Notes: generated by a model not told the origin, from the sequence alone. A stretch of 64,000 bases of DNA from Amphiprion ocellaris (GCF_022539595.1 NC_072788.1:15612553-15676552); one strand, 5' to 3'. Counted from the stretch's first letter, positions 1 through 10,930 are shown. Numbers and translations: made by a program.

Positions 1-606
1 TCAAATACATCTTAAGGTTCCCACCATGTCCGATTGCCCTTTAGTATTGCAATTTCCTCAGAGCTCTGATTTGTGCATACATGAAAAAAGATAATAGTGA
101 CATTAGCCACTCGACACTAAGATTTATTTATATTGATGTGAGGACAATGGACTCAAGATAAAAGCAATCTACTGTGTCTTCAGTTTCTCAGATGCATTAA
201 GTGCATGAACACTTCTTCTTGTGTTCAGTCTTGCAGCCAACAGCAGAACATTAGTTGTGCTCTGCTAGTGGCTCAGACACTTTTGAGTTAGAAGAAGCAG
301 CCCTTCAATGTAAGCAACCCAGGTGGACTGCAGATCAGCTGCTCATTCTGACTGAGGTGGCAAGATTAAGCACTTTTTTAGTCAGGCATCTATTGGTTAC
401 ACAATTTCTACTCTGAAACAGGATAAAATTCTAACTGTCTCATAAAGCTGTGAGGGTATCTAGTTAAGGTGGATTAGTGGAATGGATTTAAACCATATAG
501 GACCTTTCAAAGAATACATATTTAAAAGTGATTTATTGAGAGTATCTTGCATTATTTAATGTCAGTATAGAGTGTTGATCATTTGACCATCATAATGTGC
601 TCTTAC
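1..606 (-). other. man2b2 intron 2 (partial)
   Basis: The sequence begins with the GTAAGA donor at 606-601 (minus strand) and continues left out of the window. I looked for the next conserved GH38 block (GGQVMHDEA-like) in the minus-strand frames and did not find it. The stretch is AT-rich with no repeat or RNA gene that I recognise. Confidence 0.7.
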
Positions 607-966
607 TTGCTTCTTATGGGAATCTGAGGCTACAGTATCCCACCACAGTCGAAAGAACTCCTGCTCCACAGCAATGAACCTGCGGTCTTTAGCCTTTGAC
701 AGCTCCTCAGTCACACTGGTGTACACATTGGATGCATAGGCATGCATACTCTCCTATGGAAAATACACACTCGTATTTAGAATGAAGAACACACATATTT
801 AGCATAATTTAACTTTTAGCTGTGGTCCTACCCGAATGGTGTACACCCAGCCTACATCCATGTGACTGTGGGGGATTACAAATGTTTCAATTGGCTTGTC
901 TTCCCCTCTCACTCCATACAAGTGGAGGCAATAAAAAACAAACACGATAACCGCGACAAATCTCAT
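607..966 (-). CDS. man2b2: man2b2, coding exons 1-2 (5' part of gene): GH38 lysosomal core alpha-1,6-mannosidase
   Basis: MAN2B2 is a lysosomal glycoside hydrolase family 38 enzyme that trims core alpha-1,6-mannose during N-glycan breakdown. Exon 1 is 966 down to 832 (45 codons). It starts MRFVAVIVFVFYCLHLYG, a clear signal peptide, then EDKPIETF and the GH38 signature HSHMDVGW, whose second His (35) and Asp (37) correspond to zinc ligands in family structures. The donor is CGG|GTAGGA; the 78-bp intron ends ccatag. Exon 2 is 753 down to 607 (49 codons): ESMHAYASNVYTSVTEEL, then RRFIAVEQEFFRLWWD, nearly the same as human MAN2B2 as I remember it. It ends at CAA|GTAAGA in phase 0, so reading on past 607 is intron. 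Only residues 1-94 of about 1,000 lie here; I see no exon 3 in 1-600. Recognition rests on memory of the family, but the match is long and splice-consistent. Confidence 0.95.
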
Positions 967-1199
967 CTTTTTAACTCACAAAGAAGGAAACAACTTTCAA
1001 ACATTTCCCCCAGACTGCCTTGTTGTTGTTGTTGTCCTGGAGCATGTGACTGTCATCCAGTACGGAAGCTCAGACCGACCAAACCAGCTGTGTTTGATTT
1101 TTGTGAGCGCGTGTTTGTCGGTGACCTTTACACCGGAAGTGATCGGTGTAAACACTGTACATTTGGAGGTGAGAGTGTTTCCTCCGATGCAGCAGAGAA
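967..1199. promoter_or_regulatory. head-to-head promoter between man2b2 and smim20
   Basis: Only 233 bp separate the man2b2 start codon (minus strand, 966) from the smim20 start codon (plus strand, 1200), so both core promoters and both 5' UTRs must fit here. The segment has more CpG than its surroundings. It carries a consensus ETS/GABPA-type site ACCGGAAGTG at 1132-1141, a second GGAA core at 1063-1069 (CGGAAGC), and an E-box with flanks, GCATGTGAC at 1042-1050 (reverse GTCACATGC, of the MiT/USF type). There is no evident TATA box, as is usual for housekeeping bidirectional promoters. Transcription starts cannot be placed from sequence alone. Confidence 0.75.
1132..1141 (+). promoter_or_regulatory. 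ETS/GABPA-type site ACCGGAAGTG
   Basis: A perfect ETS-family consensus lies 59 bp upstream of the smim20 ATG. Such sites are frequent in promoters of nuclear genes for mitochondrial proteins (NRF-2/GABP), which fits smim20. Binding is inferred. Confidence 0.55.
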
Positions 1200-3187
1200 A
1201 TGTCTAGAAACACGAGAATAGCGTTGGTGTTTGGAGGCTTCGTAACGGCCGTAGCCGCTGCGTTTTACCCCATCTTCTTTTACCCTCTGACGCATGGAGA
1301 CGAATACAGTAAGTAGCCCACAGCTTTCCTTCACTTGGCTGCACAGTCAGTTTACAATGTCCAGCTAGGTGTCAGTTTGTGTGTTGTTATGCGTAACTGT
1401 ATTAGCATCATGCTAGTTATTTCGTACAAGTAACTCCTGAACCAAAAAGTGCGCTAAATGTTATTGTAGTTCAAATGAGAATACGCGATAATGGCTAAGT
1501 CAGTGCGTTGTTTGCTATTTTAGTTAGCTAACCTTTGTTTAATGTTAGCACTATGGCTGCACCTAAGGGTCAGTCCCACTGTTGTTTAATCTGAACTTCT
1601 TGTTTGGTCTCTAAATAGTAAAAAAACAAACAAACAAAAAAAAAAAAAACAAAGCCATCAGCGTTTATCAAAACCCCAAATTATGTGGTCAAGCGTCTTG
1701 TTTTGTCCAAAAGATACTCAATTTACTGTCATACAGGAGTTAAGAAACCAGAACATATTGACATATACATTTTTTAACGTTATTTATAGATACTCAATTA
1801 TCACATAGTTGATGATTAATTTAATAGTTGACAACTAATGGTTGACTGATTGTGGTAACTTTAGACTAACTTAATTGAGGATCATATGTACCCAGACTAT
1901 CCAAATCTTTTCAGGACACTTTCTGAGGAGAAAAGGCAAAAATAATCAATTTAGTAAATAGTAAAAGCTGCAATTTAGGTTATAGAAGCTGTGGCAATTA
2001 AATAATGACTGTAACTGGATTGTATTTAATATGAGCAGATAGAAACTTTTCAGGGGGTGGTTTAATAAGCGTTTTAGGCATGCACGCTACAGTTTAACTA
2101 ACCCTTTGATGTGCAAAATGGGTCAGAAATGACCCAAATCTAATGGAAAATGGGTATCTCCTAACCCACACTGCACATCAAAGGGGTAATATAGGCCCTG
2201 TCCCATTATTTATTTGCCACACCTCGTATATATTGCAGCAGATACGTCTGACCCAGGGTATAAACTGTTGTCAGTGGGTTTTAAAATTTATGCCATCCTT
2301 CCAGTGTCACTGTCAAGCTTTTGATGATGTCTCATCTGGTAATGTTTCATCATGTTTTGAACCTCTCACACAGGGAATAATGAACTTAAGCAAGACTTTG
2401 AAATTAGGATTACATATTTTTCCAAATTGGTCAGCCCTAGCTTCAACATATGCCTATCTTAGCCACTCCACTTATTGAACAGTCTTTGTAGCCCAAGCCA
2501 ACCCTGGCCAGGAAGATGGAAAGCTATAGTCATATTGTACAGTAAACTGTTATTATCAGTTTCTTCCAGTGCTTCTTCCCAGGCTGACGAAAGAAAGCAA
2601 TAAAGACTGATAATTACCAGCTGCAGTGTCTTGTTCATGACATTGAGTTTGGCCACAAAAATCCTCATATATTTAACTAATATTCTCTATTGTTCTGTTC
2701 TTGGTAGGACAAGTCCAAAAGGTTAACCGGGCTGGAATCAACCAGGCAGATGTACAGCCTGTGGGTAAGAACACCAACTACATTTAAGTTGGAGACATGT
2801 CTAAATAACTCTTAAAAATATGATGTCCTTATTGGTCAGACATGCTGATGTGTTATTGCTGCAGGCCATAGAAAACCACAATACTTAAGTGAAATACTTG
2901 CCATGTGAATCAGGGCATTTAAATTTTTCCTTTCAGTTGAAAAACAAGGTGATCTGCTTTCACTTTGTTATAGTATTGCTATGTTTTTGTCTGAACAACA
3001 GATATATTATATACCCTATGAGGATTGCTCATAAATTGTAATTACTGTATTTTAGATTTTGTATAATGTAAATTGTTGGAACAGGTGAGAAAATTGTGGT
3101 TGCATACAGATGCTGACACAATTGATTTGTGTTTTGTCTGAAGGTGTGAAGATATGGTCTGATCCATTCAAGCCTGCTGATAAATGA
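1200..3187 (+). CDS. smim20: smim20 (MITRAC7), complete three-exon CDS; COX1 assembly factor and phoenixin precursor
   Basis: SMIM20/MITRAC7 is a small single-pass protein of the mitochondrial inner membrane that holds newly made COX1 in the MITRAC assembly intermediate; its C-terminal part is also the source of the peptide phoenixin. Coding exons are 1200-1308, 2708-2764 and 3144-3187 (109+57+44 = 210 nt, 69 residues plus stop). Both introns are in phase 1, with donors GTAAGT and GTAAGA and acceptors ttggtag and ctgaag. Exon 1 gives MSRNTRIALVFGGFVTAVAA then FYPIFFYPLTHGDEY, with a membrane segment at about residues 8-26. Exons 2 and 3 give RQVQKVNRAGINQADVQPV and GVKIWSDPFKPADK. Human SMIM20 is 67 residues with the same start and NRAG...DVQP...WSDPF core. 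The C-terminus KPADK replaces the human GRK, so the amidation Gly is absent. Confidence 0.96.
1690..1875 (+). repeat. hAT-like short element, fragment
   Basis: The text contains tcttgttttgtccaaaaga, then a segment that includes ttactgtcatacaggagtta, and ends with ttaatagttgacaactaa. These are internal and terminal motifs of the teleost short element that starts GGGCTGCAACTAACGATT. Better copies lie at 41,627-41,931 and 50,767-51,111. The terminal bases are lost here. Class assignment is by resemblance to the 41.6-kb copy. Confidence 0.6.
2100..2188. repeat. small inverted-repeat element (about 88 bp)
   Basis: The arms ACCCTTTGATGTGCA (2101-2115) and TGCACATCAAAGGGGT (2172-2187) are inverted copies. 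Inside the left half is a second palindrome, TGGGTCA-GAAA-TGACCCA (2119-2136). The layout is that of a short foldback element or MITE. I cannot name the family. Confidence 0.65.
2240..2452 (+). repeat. dispersed repeat, copy 1 (partner at 52,437-52,668)
   Basis: The segment tctgacccagggtataaact...gttgtcagtgggttt...atgccatcc...gtgtcac...tcagccctag aligns along its length with 52,437-52,668. Both copies end at ttcagccctag or tcagccctag. They are clearly diverged. The class is unknown; the shared end suggests a transposable element terminus. Confidence 0.65.
2765..3143 (+). other. smim20 intron 2
   Basis: This 379-bp AT-rich intron runs from GTAAGAAC to tgtctgaag. Nothing else is recognisable in it. 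Confidence 0.9.
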
Positions 3188-3370
3188 TGACCAGTGACAG
3201 CAAACCCTTCACTGATCCCAAACACTGATGTTGATGAAGACTTCGACTGGAGACTGTGTATTTTTTTTGATTGGTTGATATGTGTGTGAATGAATGAGTT
3301 CAAGATGTGTTTATTTTGATTGTTGAGTGATACCTAGCCTCTTAAATAAAGTTCAAAGGTGTAAGTACAA
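3188..3370 (+). other. smim20 3' UTR
   Basis: The stop TGA (3185-3187) is followed by about 180 bp of AT-rich sequence to the AATAAA signal at 3345-3350. The 3' end should lie within about 30 bp after it, which would make the 3' UTR about 180 nt. Confidence 0.7.
3345..3350 (+). terminator. polyadenylation signal AATAAA of smim20
   Basis: A canonical AATAAA hexamer lies 158 bp after the smim20 stop codon, followed at once by GT-containing sequence (gttcaaaggtgtaagt) that can serve as a downstream element. Confidence 0.75.
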
Positions 3371-3375
3371 TTTTA

Positions 3376-6140
3376 AAGACTTTTTAATATATTGTTTAAA
3401 TGCAGAATGGTTAGTTAGAAACATTAGGGACATAAGGAATATTTTATTTCTACCCCTAGTTCACCGAACAAAATTTCTCAGTCTAAGATAGACTGACATG
3501 CTGGTCATCCATTGTCCACATGGGGGCGCACCATGCCTATGTGCTGTTACAAAAGGCACTGCACTGTGTAATGTTGTTTGTGCGTTTGAGATATTTTGGA
3601 AAAACCTTTGTATTTCCAAAAGCCTTGCTCTGATATGAAGCCTGTAGGAAATTATTATTAAAAAAATACAGTGCTTTGTTTACCCATCTCATTCAAGAGA
3701 ATCTTTTTTGACATTTTATTTTGATTTAGTTGATGCGCGAGTCATAAAATTGGTTCAGCAGATGAGGGACAATGTCCAGTAATGTTTGATATCATCTTCC
3801 AAAATGGAAACAGTAGAAACAGAGTTATTCCAGGACACATCACTCTGTATTATCATTTCTCTGTCACAGACACAGGATTTAACTGTTGCTCGGCTGTTTA
3901 AATGGCATGTGACTGCATTGTGCCCATAGGCTGAAAGTACGGGGCAGAGCTCCATGGTCATCTTGTTCAAAATCCTACTCGATGCGATCCAGACTCCCTT
4001 TACAAGTCCATGGGTGCTGTAAAAACAGAGAATTCCAAAACTACAATTTGTTTTTTCCCCTGTACTTTTGTGGTTTCCTGAAATTGACCAGCACCCCCTT
4101 TCAGAGTTCGGTCCATCAAAGTCCCTTTGGAAGAAAGATAGATTAAGAAAGAACTAAAGCATGTGTTTACGGTACTTCAGAGATGGTGCATTTTTAAAGT
4201 TGCCCTTAAATCTTTCACAGTCCTCCATGTAGCCTGTACTTTCGGGCTTTTAGGACCGTACGTGAGGCCCATTGCCAGCAAAACTGACTACACAGGCCAG
4301 CAACGGCCACTCTCCTTCACAACCCCCCAATCAACAAGCCCCATTGTTTATGAGAGGTTGTTATTGTTGGGCTGCATTCAGAAACAAGAGAAAACTCAAG
4401 AGCCCGGCTGTGCAGAGGCGTCCAAAGTAAAGAGAGCAAGGGGTGAGGGGGTGGTTAAGGAAAAACGAAAAGCAGAAATTCCTCTCATTCCCCGCTGGTG
4501 TTTTCCAGATTCCTCAAGCGACAGCTTCTCGCCTGTGTGAGTGAAGTAAGCAACCAGAGGGGAAATTGAAGCGAACGGCGAGAGGAAGAGAACCACATTC
4601 TTGAGGGGACGCGTCACCTATACACAGAATAGAAAGACACTCTACCGCTGTTACTTTGCCTGACAGTGTGTAACAGGTTGTGCAGTATGGCCTTCAGCTT
4701 TTCAGTCTTGCCTTTCCATGAATCAGTGTTCAAATCACTATGCCGCTGACGTTAGATTTAAAACACAAACTTACTCATTGTGCCTGTGTTTCCTAAAGCG
4801 GCCCTCGAGTCTGTACCAGGCTTTTATGGCTGTGTGTTGTCTAGTCTTCTTTATGTGGCCATTGTGCCATTCACTGGAATATGTAGATAGACACCCATCT
4901 CTATAAAACATTCAGTAGGGTCACTGCGCACTATAAACTAACATGAACTCAACAATGTCGCCTCCGCAGCACTTTTACTATCTGGCTATTAACCCATCAC
5001 ACAAATCTCTCCCAGCTATTGAGGAGGTTTTGGAAAGTGGTGGCACGTTGTTGGCAACTCCGAGCAGTTTGTTACGTGTGTGTTCAAGAGCAACAGATAA
5101 TTGGCCAAAGTTTCTAACTAATTGCCATGGGAACGGGTTGACAGACAGGCCACGGGGTTGCAGGAATGGCAGAGAGCATTCGGGAAGGGGTGTGATGGTA
5201 TGTAAAATACGAGCACAGCAGACGCCTCTCTTGTGCTGTGTCAAGCATGTAAAATAGAAACAGAAAATCAGGAACTTCAGACAGCTCTAAGAGGCTCTGG
5301 ATGTCACATTTGAAGACATAACTGCGGCGTCCTTGTGTTTTTCATGAGGATTTCTCTTTTTCATTTCATTTCTAGTGAATAATTAGTGCATAGTCTCCAT
5401 CAAAGAATGAATATCCCAATATTCATAACTCACAAGTGATTGTTTAGTTTGTAGTTTCATGGCTTACCATTGTAGGCTGCAGATAAAGAGATACAATAAG
5501 AGATAAAAATGCATGTGTATGTCCACAATACTTCTATAAAGGGATGCCTGTCAGTTGAAGATGACCAAAGGTTGATTATAAATGTATGGAAATCATGGTC
5601 CAGCTGAAACATCAGAATTTAAGAACAGAGCTGAAATATTTAGTAAATTTCCAATTGATTCATAAATTCAGTATATGCTGACTGCATTAGAGCAGCATAG
5701 ACAAAAGGAAATAGTAATTCACACCAACTGACAATTATGTGTATATTTGATTCAGATTTTCACCTGAAATCGTAAATCAGTAACATACAAATAAGTTCAC
5801 CTTCTGTAAAATTGTGCTGTAGAGCTCTTTTGAGTGTAATTGAGTTTTTGCAGGGCACAGAAAAGAAGGGGACTTTTGTATAATGTTTGGGAGTAAACAC
5901 TGAGATGTTGTGGTAATGTATGTCTTTCTAAGGATTTGCATTTTACTGGACTGTTATGTTAATTAGCACTGTATTGGTGAAGCTTATAGGGATGTCTATA
6001 AAGCATTAACGGTTCTTTAAAGGAATACTCCCCCAACTTTGCATTGAAATCCTTTAACATGTCAGACTCACAATTAATAGTTTAGTGAAAGGCATCAAAA
6101 TTGATTAAATTGAACCAAATCTTTTCTTGTGGTGGTGACA
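3376..6140. other. intergenic, no gene recognised
   Basis: Open frames occur at 4163-4540 and 4943-5257, but they have no recognisable domain, no splice context and no conserved look. A locally GC-richer patch at about 4240-4620 could be regulatory. At 6010-6110 the text ctttaaaggaatactccccc resembles the end of a common teleost repeat, without firm limits. Confidence 0.5.
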
Positions 6141-6144
6141 GCCA

Positions 6145-6425
6145 TCGCTGGAGGCATTAGTTTTTGGGTTGTCTCTCCGTCCGTCTGTCACATTCATGTG
6201 AATGCCATAAATCAAGAATGCCTCGAGGGAACTTCTTCAGATTTGGCACAAATGTTCACTTGGATTTGAGGATGAACTCATCAGATTTCGATGGTCAAAG
6301 GTCAAGGTCACTGTGACCAAAATGTGTTTTTGGCCTTAGCTTAAAGATGCATGTGCTAATTATGACAAAACTTCAAACGAGTGTCTTATTAGATAAATTA
6401 ATGATGTGAAAGCCACAAGGGAAAA
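6145..6425 (+). repeat. dispersed teleost repeat, left half (split by LINE)
   Basis: The run gtctctccgtccgtctgtca and then cttcagatttggcacaaatg, ggtcaaggtcactgtgacca and tgtttttggcc is a widespread teleost interspersed repeat as I remember it. It breaks off near 6425 and resumes at 6849. A diverged second copy is at about 59,985-60,160. I do not know its class. Confidence 0.6.
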
Positions 6426-6848
6426 CTCTCAGTTTACTTTTCAGTCTATGTTCCAACTCATACCTATGGTTATGAGCTCTGCGTATAGTTCCTAGATATG
6501 AGCAGCTGAGATTAATTTAATCTATAGGATGGCAGGGCTCAGACTTAGACATAGAGTGAAGATTGTGTACACATATGGGGGAACTAAAAGCAGAGTTGGT
6601 GCTACTTCACATTAAAAGGAATGGGTTGAGGTGGCTTCCTCTGACATTGTCCGAGTACATCCAACTGGAAGGAGACTCCACAGTTGTCCCTGAATCGCAG
6701 GAGGGATTACATATCTCATCTGGCCTTGGACCCTCACTGAAAAGCTGGAAAATGTTTCTGGGAAGAGGGATGTGTGGAATGTCGCGCATAGCTGGCTGCC
6801 ATTATGATCTGACCCCAGGTATCTGGAAATAAATGGATGGATGGATGG
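6426..6848 (+). mobile_element. LINE 3'-end fragment (RTE/Rex-like), copy 1
   Basis: The plus strand reads like the C-terminal, post-reverse-transcriptase part of fish LINEs and their short 3' UTR. It has the pattern (cagtctatgttccaactcat)...atggttatgagctctg...gatggcagggctcagac...atagagtgaag...tgggttgaggtggcttcctc. It ends in a (GGAT)n tail at 6833-6847. The same series of motifs recurs at 15,933-16,385. Reading frames are damaged, so it is a dead 5'-truncated copy. The family name is by memory and approximate. Confidence 0.7.
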
Positions 6849-7000
6849 AATTTCATATCTTAAAGGTCAAAGGTGACATCATAATGTTCTGCAAAAACAG
6901 TTTTCTGGCCAATATCTAACGCCATCATTAAGGAGCAGAAGGATATATGGATGTAAACTGCAATTTGACTGGCTGGTGGACACTCAAAACCACAGTGCAA
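6849..7000 (+). repeat. dispersed teleost repeat, right half
   Basis: Directly after the (GGAT)n tail of the LINE fragment comes aatttcatatcttaaaggtc, then gacatcataatgttctgcaaaaac and ttttctggccaatatctaac. I recognise this as the continuation of the repeat interrupted near 6425. The right limit is uncertain. Confidence 0.5.
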
Positions 7001-10000
7001 CTGAAAAGGCCCAAAGTTAATCCCTCAAAACCAAAAGCAGAAGAAGTGATCCACTTTATGTATGTATGGATAAGAGATGCATAAGAACCTGAGGTTTGTG
7101 TCTGCGTCTGAATGACACAACAGCTTTACAGTACACCGATTACTTAAACAACTGACCAAAAAGTGAAAAGATAGGAATCTCCTAGTTTATCGCTTGAAAA
7201 TAAATTCAGAGCACAAACACACACACACGGAGTTGGTTTTCTCTCACAAAATAAGCAGTCTACATTTCACATCTCAAATACACTGCTTAGCCTTGTAAAA
7301 CAATGTACCGGAGTGCTGTCCACATTCTTAGGTCAGCAGGCTCACGGCTGTGGAAACAGATAGTGGAAGACTGAAGCAATGTCTAGGAAAAAAAAGCCAC
7401 CGGCCAGGCTCGCAGCAGGCAATGCAAGGCTAACTGCCCGACTGACAGCGTGGTCTGGAGCTGGTGTTACATTCACTGTGTGCATGAGTGTGTGTGCATG
7501 TGTCATTCAGGAAAAAAGGCAAAGAACTTCAGCTAAGAGGAAACCAGTATTCCCTAGAGACTGAACTGTGGTCGTGGAACTTACTGGAACTCCAAACATC
7601 GTGTGTGTGCTTTTGCATTATGTTCAGTTTTACCTGAAGCATGACCACAAATAGATAATTATGGTTTGTTTTAGGTTGCATCTGCATTGCCCAGTCGTGA
7701 AGGCATTGCAGTTCATTGCTGTGGTGTGTCAGTTCTTAGTTAAAGGGGTGTGCATTGAGAGCCAATGATAAAGGACAGATGATGCAGCGATGGTTTGTCT
7801 GATCTCTCCTTCTTGTTTGCGGGTGTAATTTAGGCTCAAACAGGAACTTTTAGTTATAAACAGGCTCTATAGCCATTTGGCCACCCAGCAATGCACGTGT
7901 GAATACATGTTTTGAGGTTTTTGCCTCTTAAAGTCTGTTATTAGCTGAACTCATTACAAACATTCATCTAGTAATTAAGAGCTACATTTGCAAGACAGTA
8001 ATTTTCACAATATTCAGACTAGTAATTAGCACAATTCTTGTTTTTGATTTAAATGGCACTTTACCAGTCCTGAGCAATCATTGCTGCTTTAGGTTAGCAC
8101 GGTAACATGATTGTAGTCGTATTAAAAACATTGCAAGAGATGGCTCAAAGGGTGGTTATGTATTTAGCCCAGATTGATTTTAGCCCCTTTTTTTAATGGA
8201 TTTCCATTGACATGATTTGGGGAAATGGAGAGTTTGTGAAAGATAATTAGCTTGGCAATTAAACATGAGCCAACTGCAGTTTTCCAAAGAAATACAGTTT
8301 TTTACGAGTCATTTTCATCATTTGTTATCGAGTCCGACCGAAAGTAAACATAGAAATCAGTCGTCTGGGAATGACAGGTTTTTATCTTTTGCCATCATCA
8401 GTTAAAAAAATCACTCCGTCCAATGCTTCTTTAAGACCAAAAACTCTGCAATCTTACAAGGTTGGTCCAAGTGATGTCAGTATCAGTTTCAACACGGCAC
8501 AAGACTGAACTGCATACAGCCACATTAATGGATAGGCATGCACAAGTGACACGCTTTGAGTTGGGGGAAATGATCTGGGGAAAGATTTTCACATTCAGAA
8601 ACAATATCATTACAGAAACATCACAGAGAGCACTAAAGACACACTTCCCATGTCAAAATCAGGAGAAACACTTCTCTTTCACTTTGTTCTACAATTTCAC
8701 ATCTGTTATAAACTGAAATGTCCATCAAAATAAAACTTGCAATGAAGATCGAGTATGCAGGTCAGACTAATGACATTCACCACTAATGAATGAATAAACA
8801 TGCGGGTTTTGACAGAGCATTAACAGGAATTGATGTGTACTTTGTTGCTTCCAGCTATTAGTGTGAATCTTTCCTCTGAGTTTATGAAATACTTACAATA
8901 TAAGATAGCAGCTGTAATAACATAGTTTAAAACTCTCCATTCAAGAAAAATTTCTTTGATGTGATTTTTGTGCAGTAGGCTCTGCCATACTTCTTGTGTC
9001 TGTAACCTTTAACATTTAAAACTCTTGTGTACTGTGCAACATCAAGAGATGTACCTAGCACTGATGGTCTTAATGCATATTCTGTGAAATCATTTGATAC
9101 GGGCTTGAATGTAAGTGGATGTTAATTTCTATGTAAAAATTTCACACTGTACCTTTAATCTACAGCCTCACAGAGCTGCTAGCGTGATGCAGACTCTTGA
9201 GATCAATTTTCAATTAGCGAGTCATAGGAGACAAATTAAAAGAATTTATCTGCATAGAATTATGTAATATTTCCATTTTGTGAGCATCTACATCATCTCT
9301 TAATGTACTTTCAACACTTTTACGAGGCTTTTCTGTTTCCAATCAAAAATATGGCCTGTAGAATGATGTATTTGGGTAAATAATCATAAAAAAATGTACA
9401 GGATCACACAAAACATGTTATGATTACACTGTATGGTATGCATATTACTTACAGCTACACTCAATGGGGTCTTCTTGCTTCACTGTTCTTCAGGCAGCCA
9501 GTGATGTGATTAAGCTACACCTCTGAATGAGGTAAGTAGGAAATTCTCAAATGTGGCTAGAAGAGTGCCAAAAGCCTGTCGCTTGGCTCATGTCCACTGA
9601 TGGATCCGTAGAGGAAATGTTTAAGCAATTACTTGGAGTTTAGGGTTGGAAAAAAAAGTTAATATTTCCTCTTATTTTATATCATCTTTTCTCAATTGAG
9701 AGGAAAATCTTTGTTATGGATAGACCTCATTATGCAGGCCATCTTTTCCTATTTCAACGTGTTGTCCCATATTCCATTGATTCGGTGGAAGCAAAAACCG
9801 CGATTACATTAAACACAGAACTGTCTGATTAGCAGACAACCACACACACGCACAGACTGCCTGAAAGATTATTGTCACCCATCCTAAACACACACCATTA
9901 CAGCATCACAGTCTGCGCTTATGTCTGCTTATGGCTCGGCCGTCAATCACGTTATATAGCAGGTTTCCGTTTTACAGTCCCATTATAATCTTCAAAATTT

Positions 10001-10920
10001 CTTACGCACTAAAACAGCAGGGCAACTGTTGATTTAGGCAAGGGTACTTACGAAGAGGGCCAGAGCTGTAAGCAATCACGCTGTTCTTCCAAACCTCTCA
10101 GAAAGGCTAAGAAAAGAGAAGAGGGGAAGGAAGGGGAGAGTGATTTATACGGCACCTTAATACTTGACACATTCATTCGTGAAAATAAGTCTGCAGCCTA
10201 TCAAAGGCATTGCTTACATTAAAAAGCCATGGAAAGCTTTTTTAAAACCGCTTTTTTTTATACTCAGTGGGACAGTTTTCATTCATATTTCCTGGCACAG
10301 TGCATTACTCCCCCCAAGTCTGAGGGACTATATCAGAATAAACAGTTTAGCCCCGAGGCAGCATTTAAAAATGATATTGTGAACAATACAGAAAGTATGC
10401 AGTTTCACAGAGCTGTTTAACAGCATGTAATGCAATAAAGATTGATAAAAATGTGTAATATTATGATCTAATATGACATACTGAGTCTTGTTTTAGTTGG
10501 ACTCCTTATGCAGCGGGACTGAATGACTCACAGTGTTGAAAATATTCACAATACCCTGCTATTTTCACTCAGCTACACGAACGGCATCTTGTTATTAGTG
10601 GTTTGTGCGCACAGCTAATTAATTCAATAAGTCAAACTTGTATCCTATGGCGTAGCAGCTGCTGTATAGAATTAATAAGCTTTTATAGATAATAAGCAAC
10701 CAGAGTGGTGCGTGGTGAGTCATATTTGGAGTGTATTTTCATTTTAGTGTAAATGGCGTGTGGGTGAGCAGACAAGATCTGCCTCTGGGTTCCCCGTGGG
10801 TTTTCATTAGGGCCTTGTGGATGACAACAGAATATATGACTTGGCTCCGTCCGGGAATTCTGGGAAAGTCATGGAATTTTGGACGCCTTGACGGAACACA
10901 GGCTGTCTGCTGTTGGCCCG
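7001..10920. other. intergenic, mostly single-copy; possible enhancers
   Basis: No gene is seen. Several AT-rich blocks are dense in homeodomain-type TAATTA/ATTA cores without repeat structure: 7,900-8,300 (ctagtaattaagagc, actagtaattagcac, gataattagcttggcaatta), 9,170-9,320 (atcaattttcaattagcgag) and 10,555-10,715 (acagctaattaattcaataa). Developmental enhancers around transcription-factor genes often look like this. Without an alignment to other fish this remains a guess. Confidence 0.25.
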
Positions 10921-10930
10921 TTCCCCGCTG

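Larger units (their letters stand above)
1309..2707 (+). other. smim20 intron 1
   Basis: This 1,399-bp intron runs from GTAAGTAG to ttcttggtag. It contains an A-rich run near 1620-1650, a hAT-like element fragment (about 1690-1875), a tiny inverted-repeat element (2100-2188) and a dispersed repeat that recurs at 52.4 kb (about 2240-2452). No further coding potential is seen. Confidence 0.85.

Noticed and set aside
562..606. Extension of man2b2 exon 2 to a stop codon at 562
   Set aside because: Reading on after KKQ passes a good GTAAGA donor; the residues after it do not match the family, so this is intron.
862..1221. 119-codon open frame on the plus strand
   Set aside because: It lies antisense over man2b2 exon 1 and the shared promoter and runs into the smim20 start in another frame. 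The minus-strand GH38 exon explains the region.
4163..4540. 125-codon plus-strand frame in GC-richer sequence
   Set aside because: No recognisable domain, no splice signals in frame, and an antisense frame of similar quality overlaps it.
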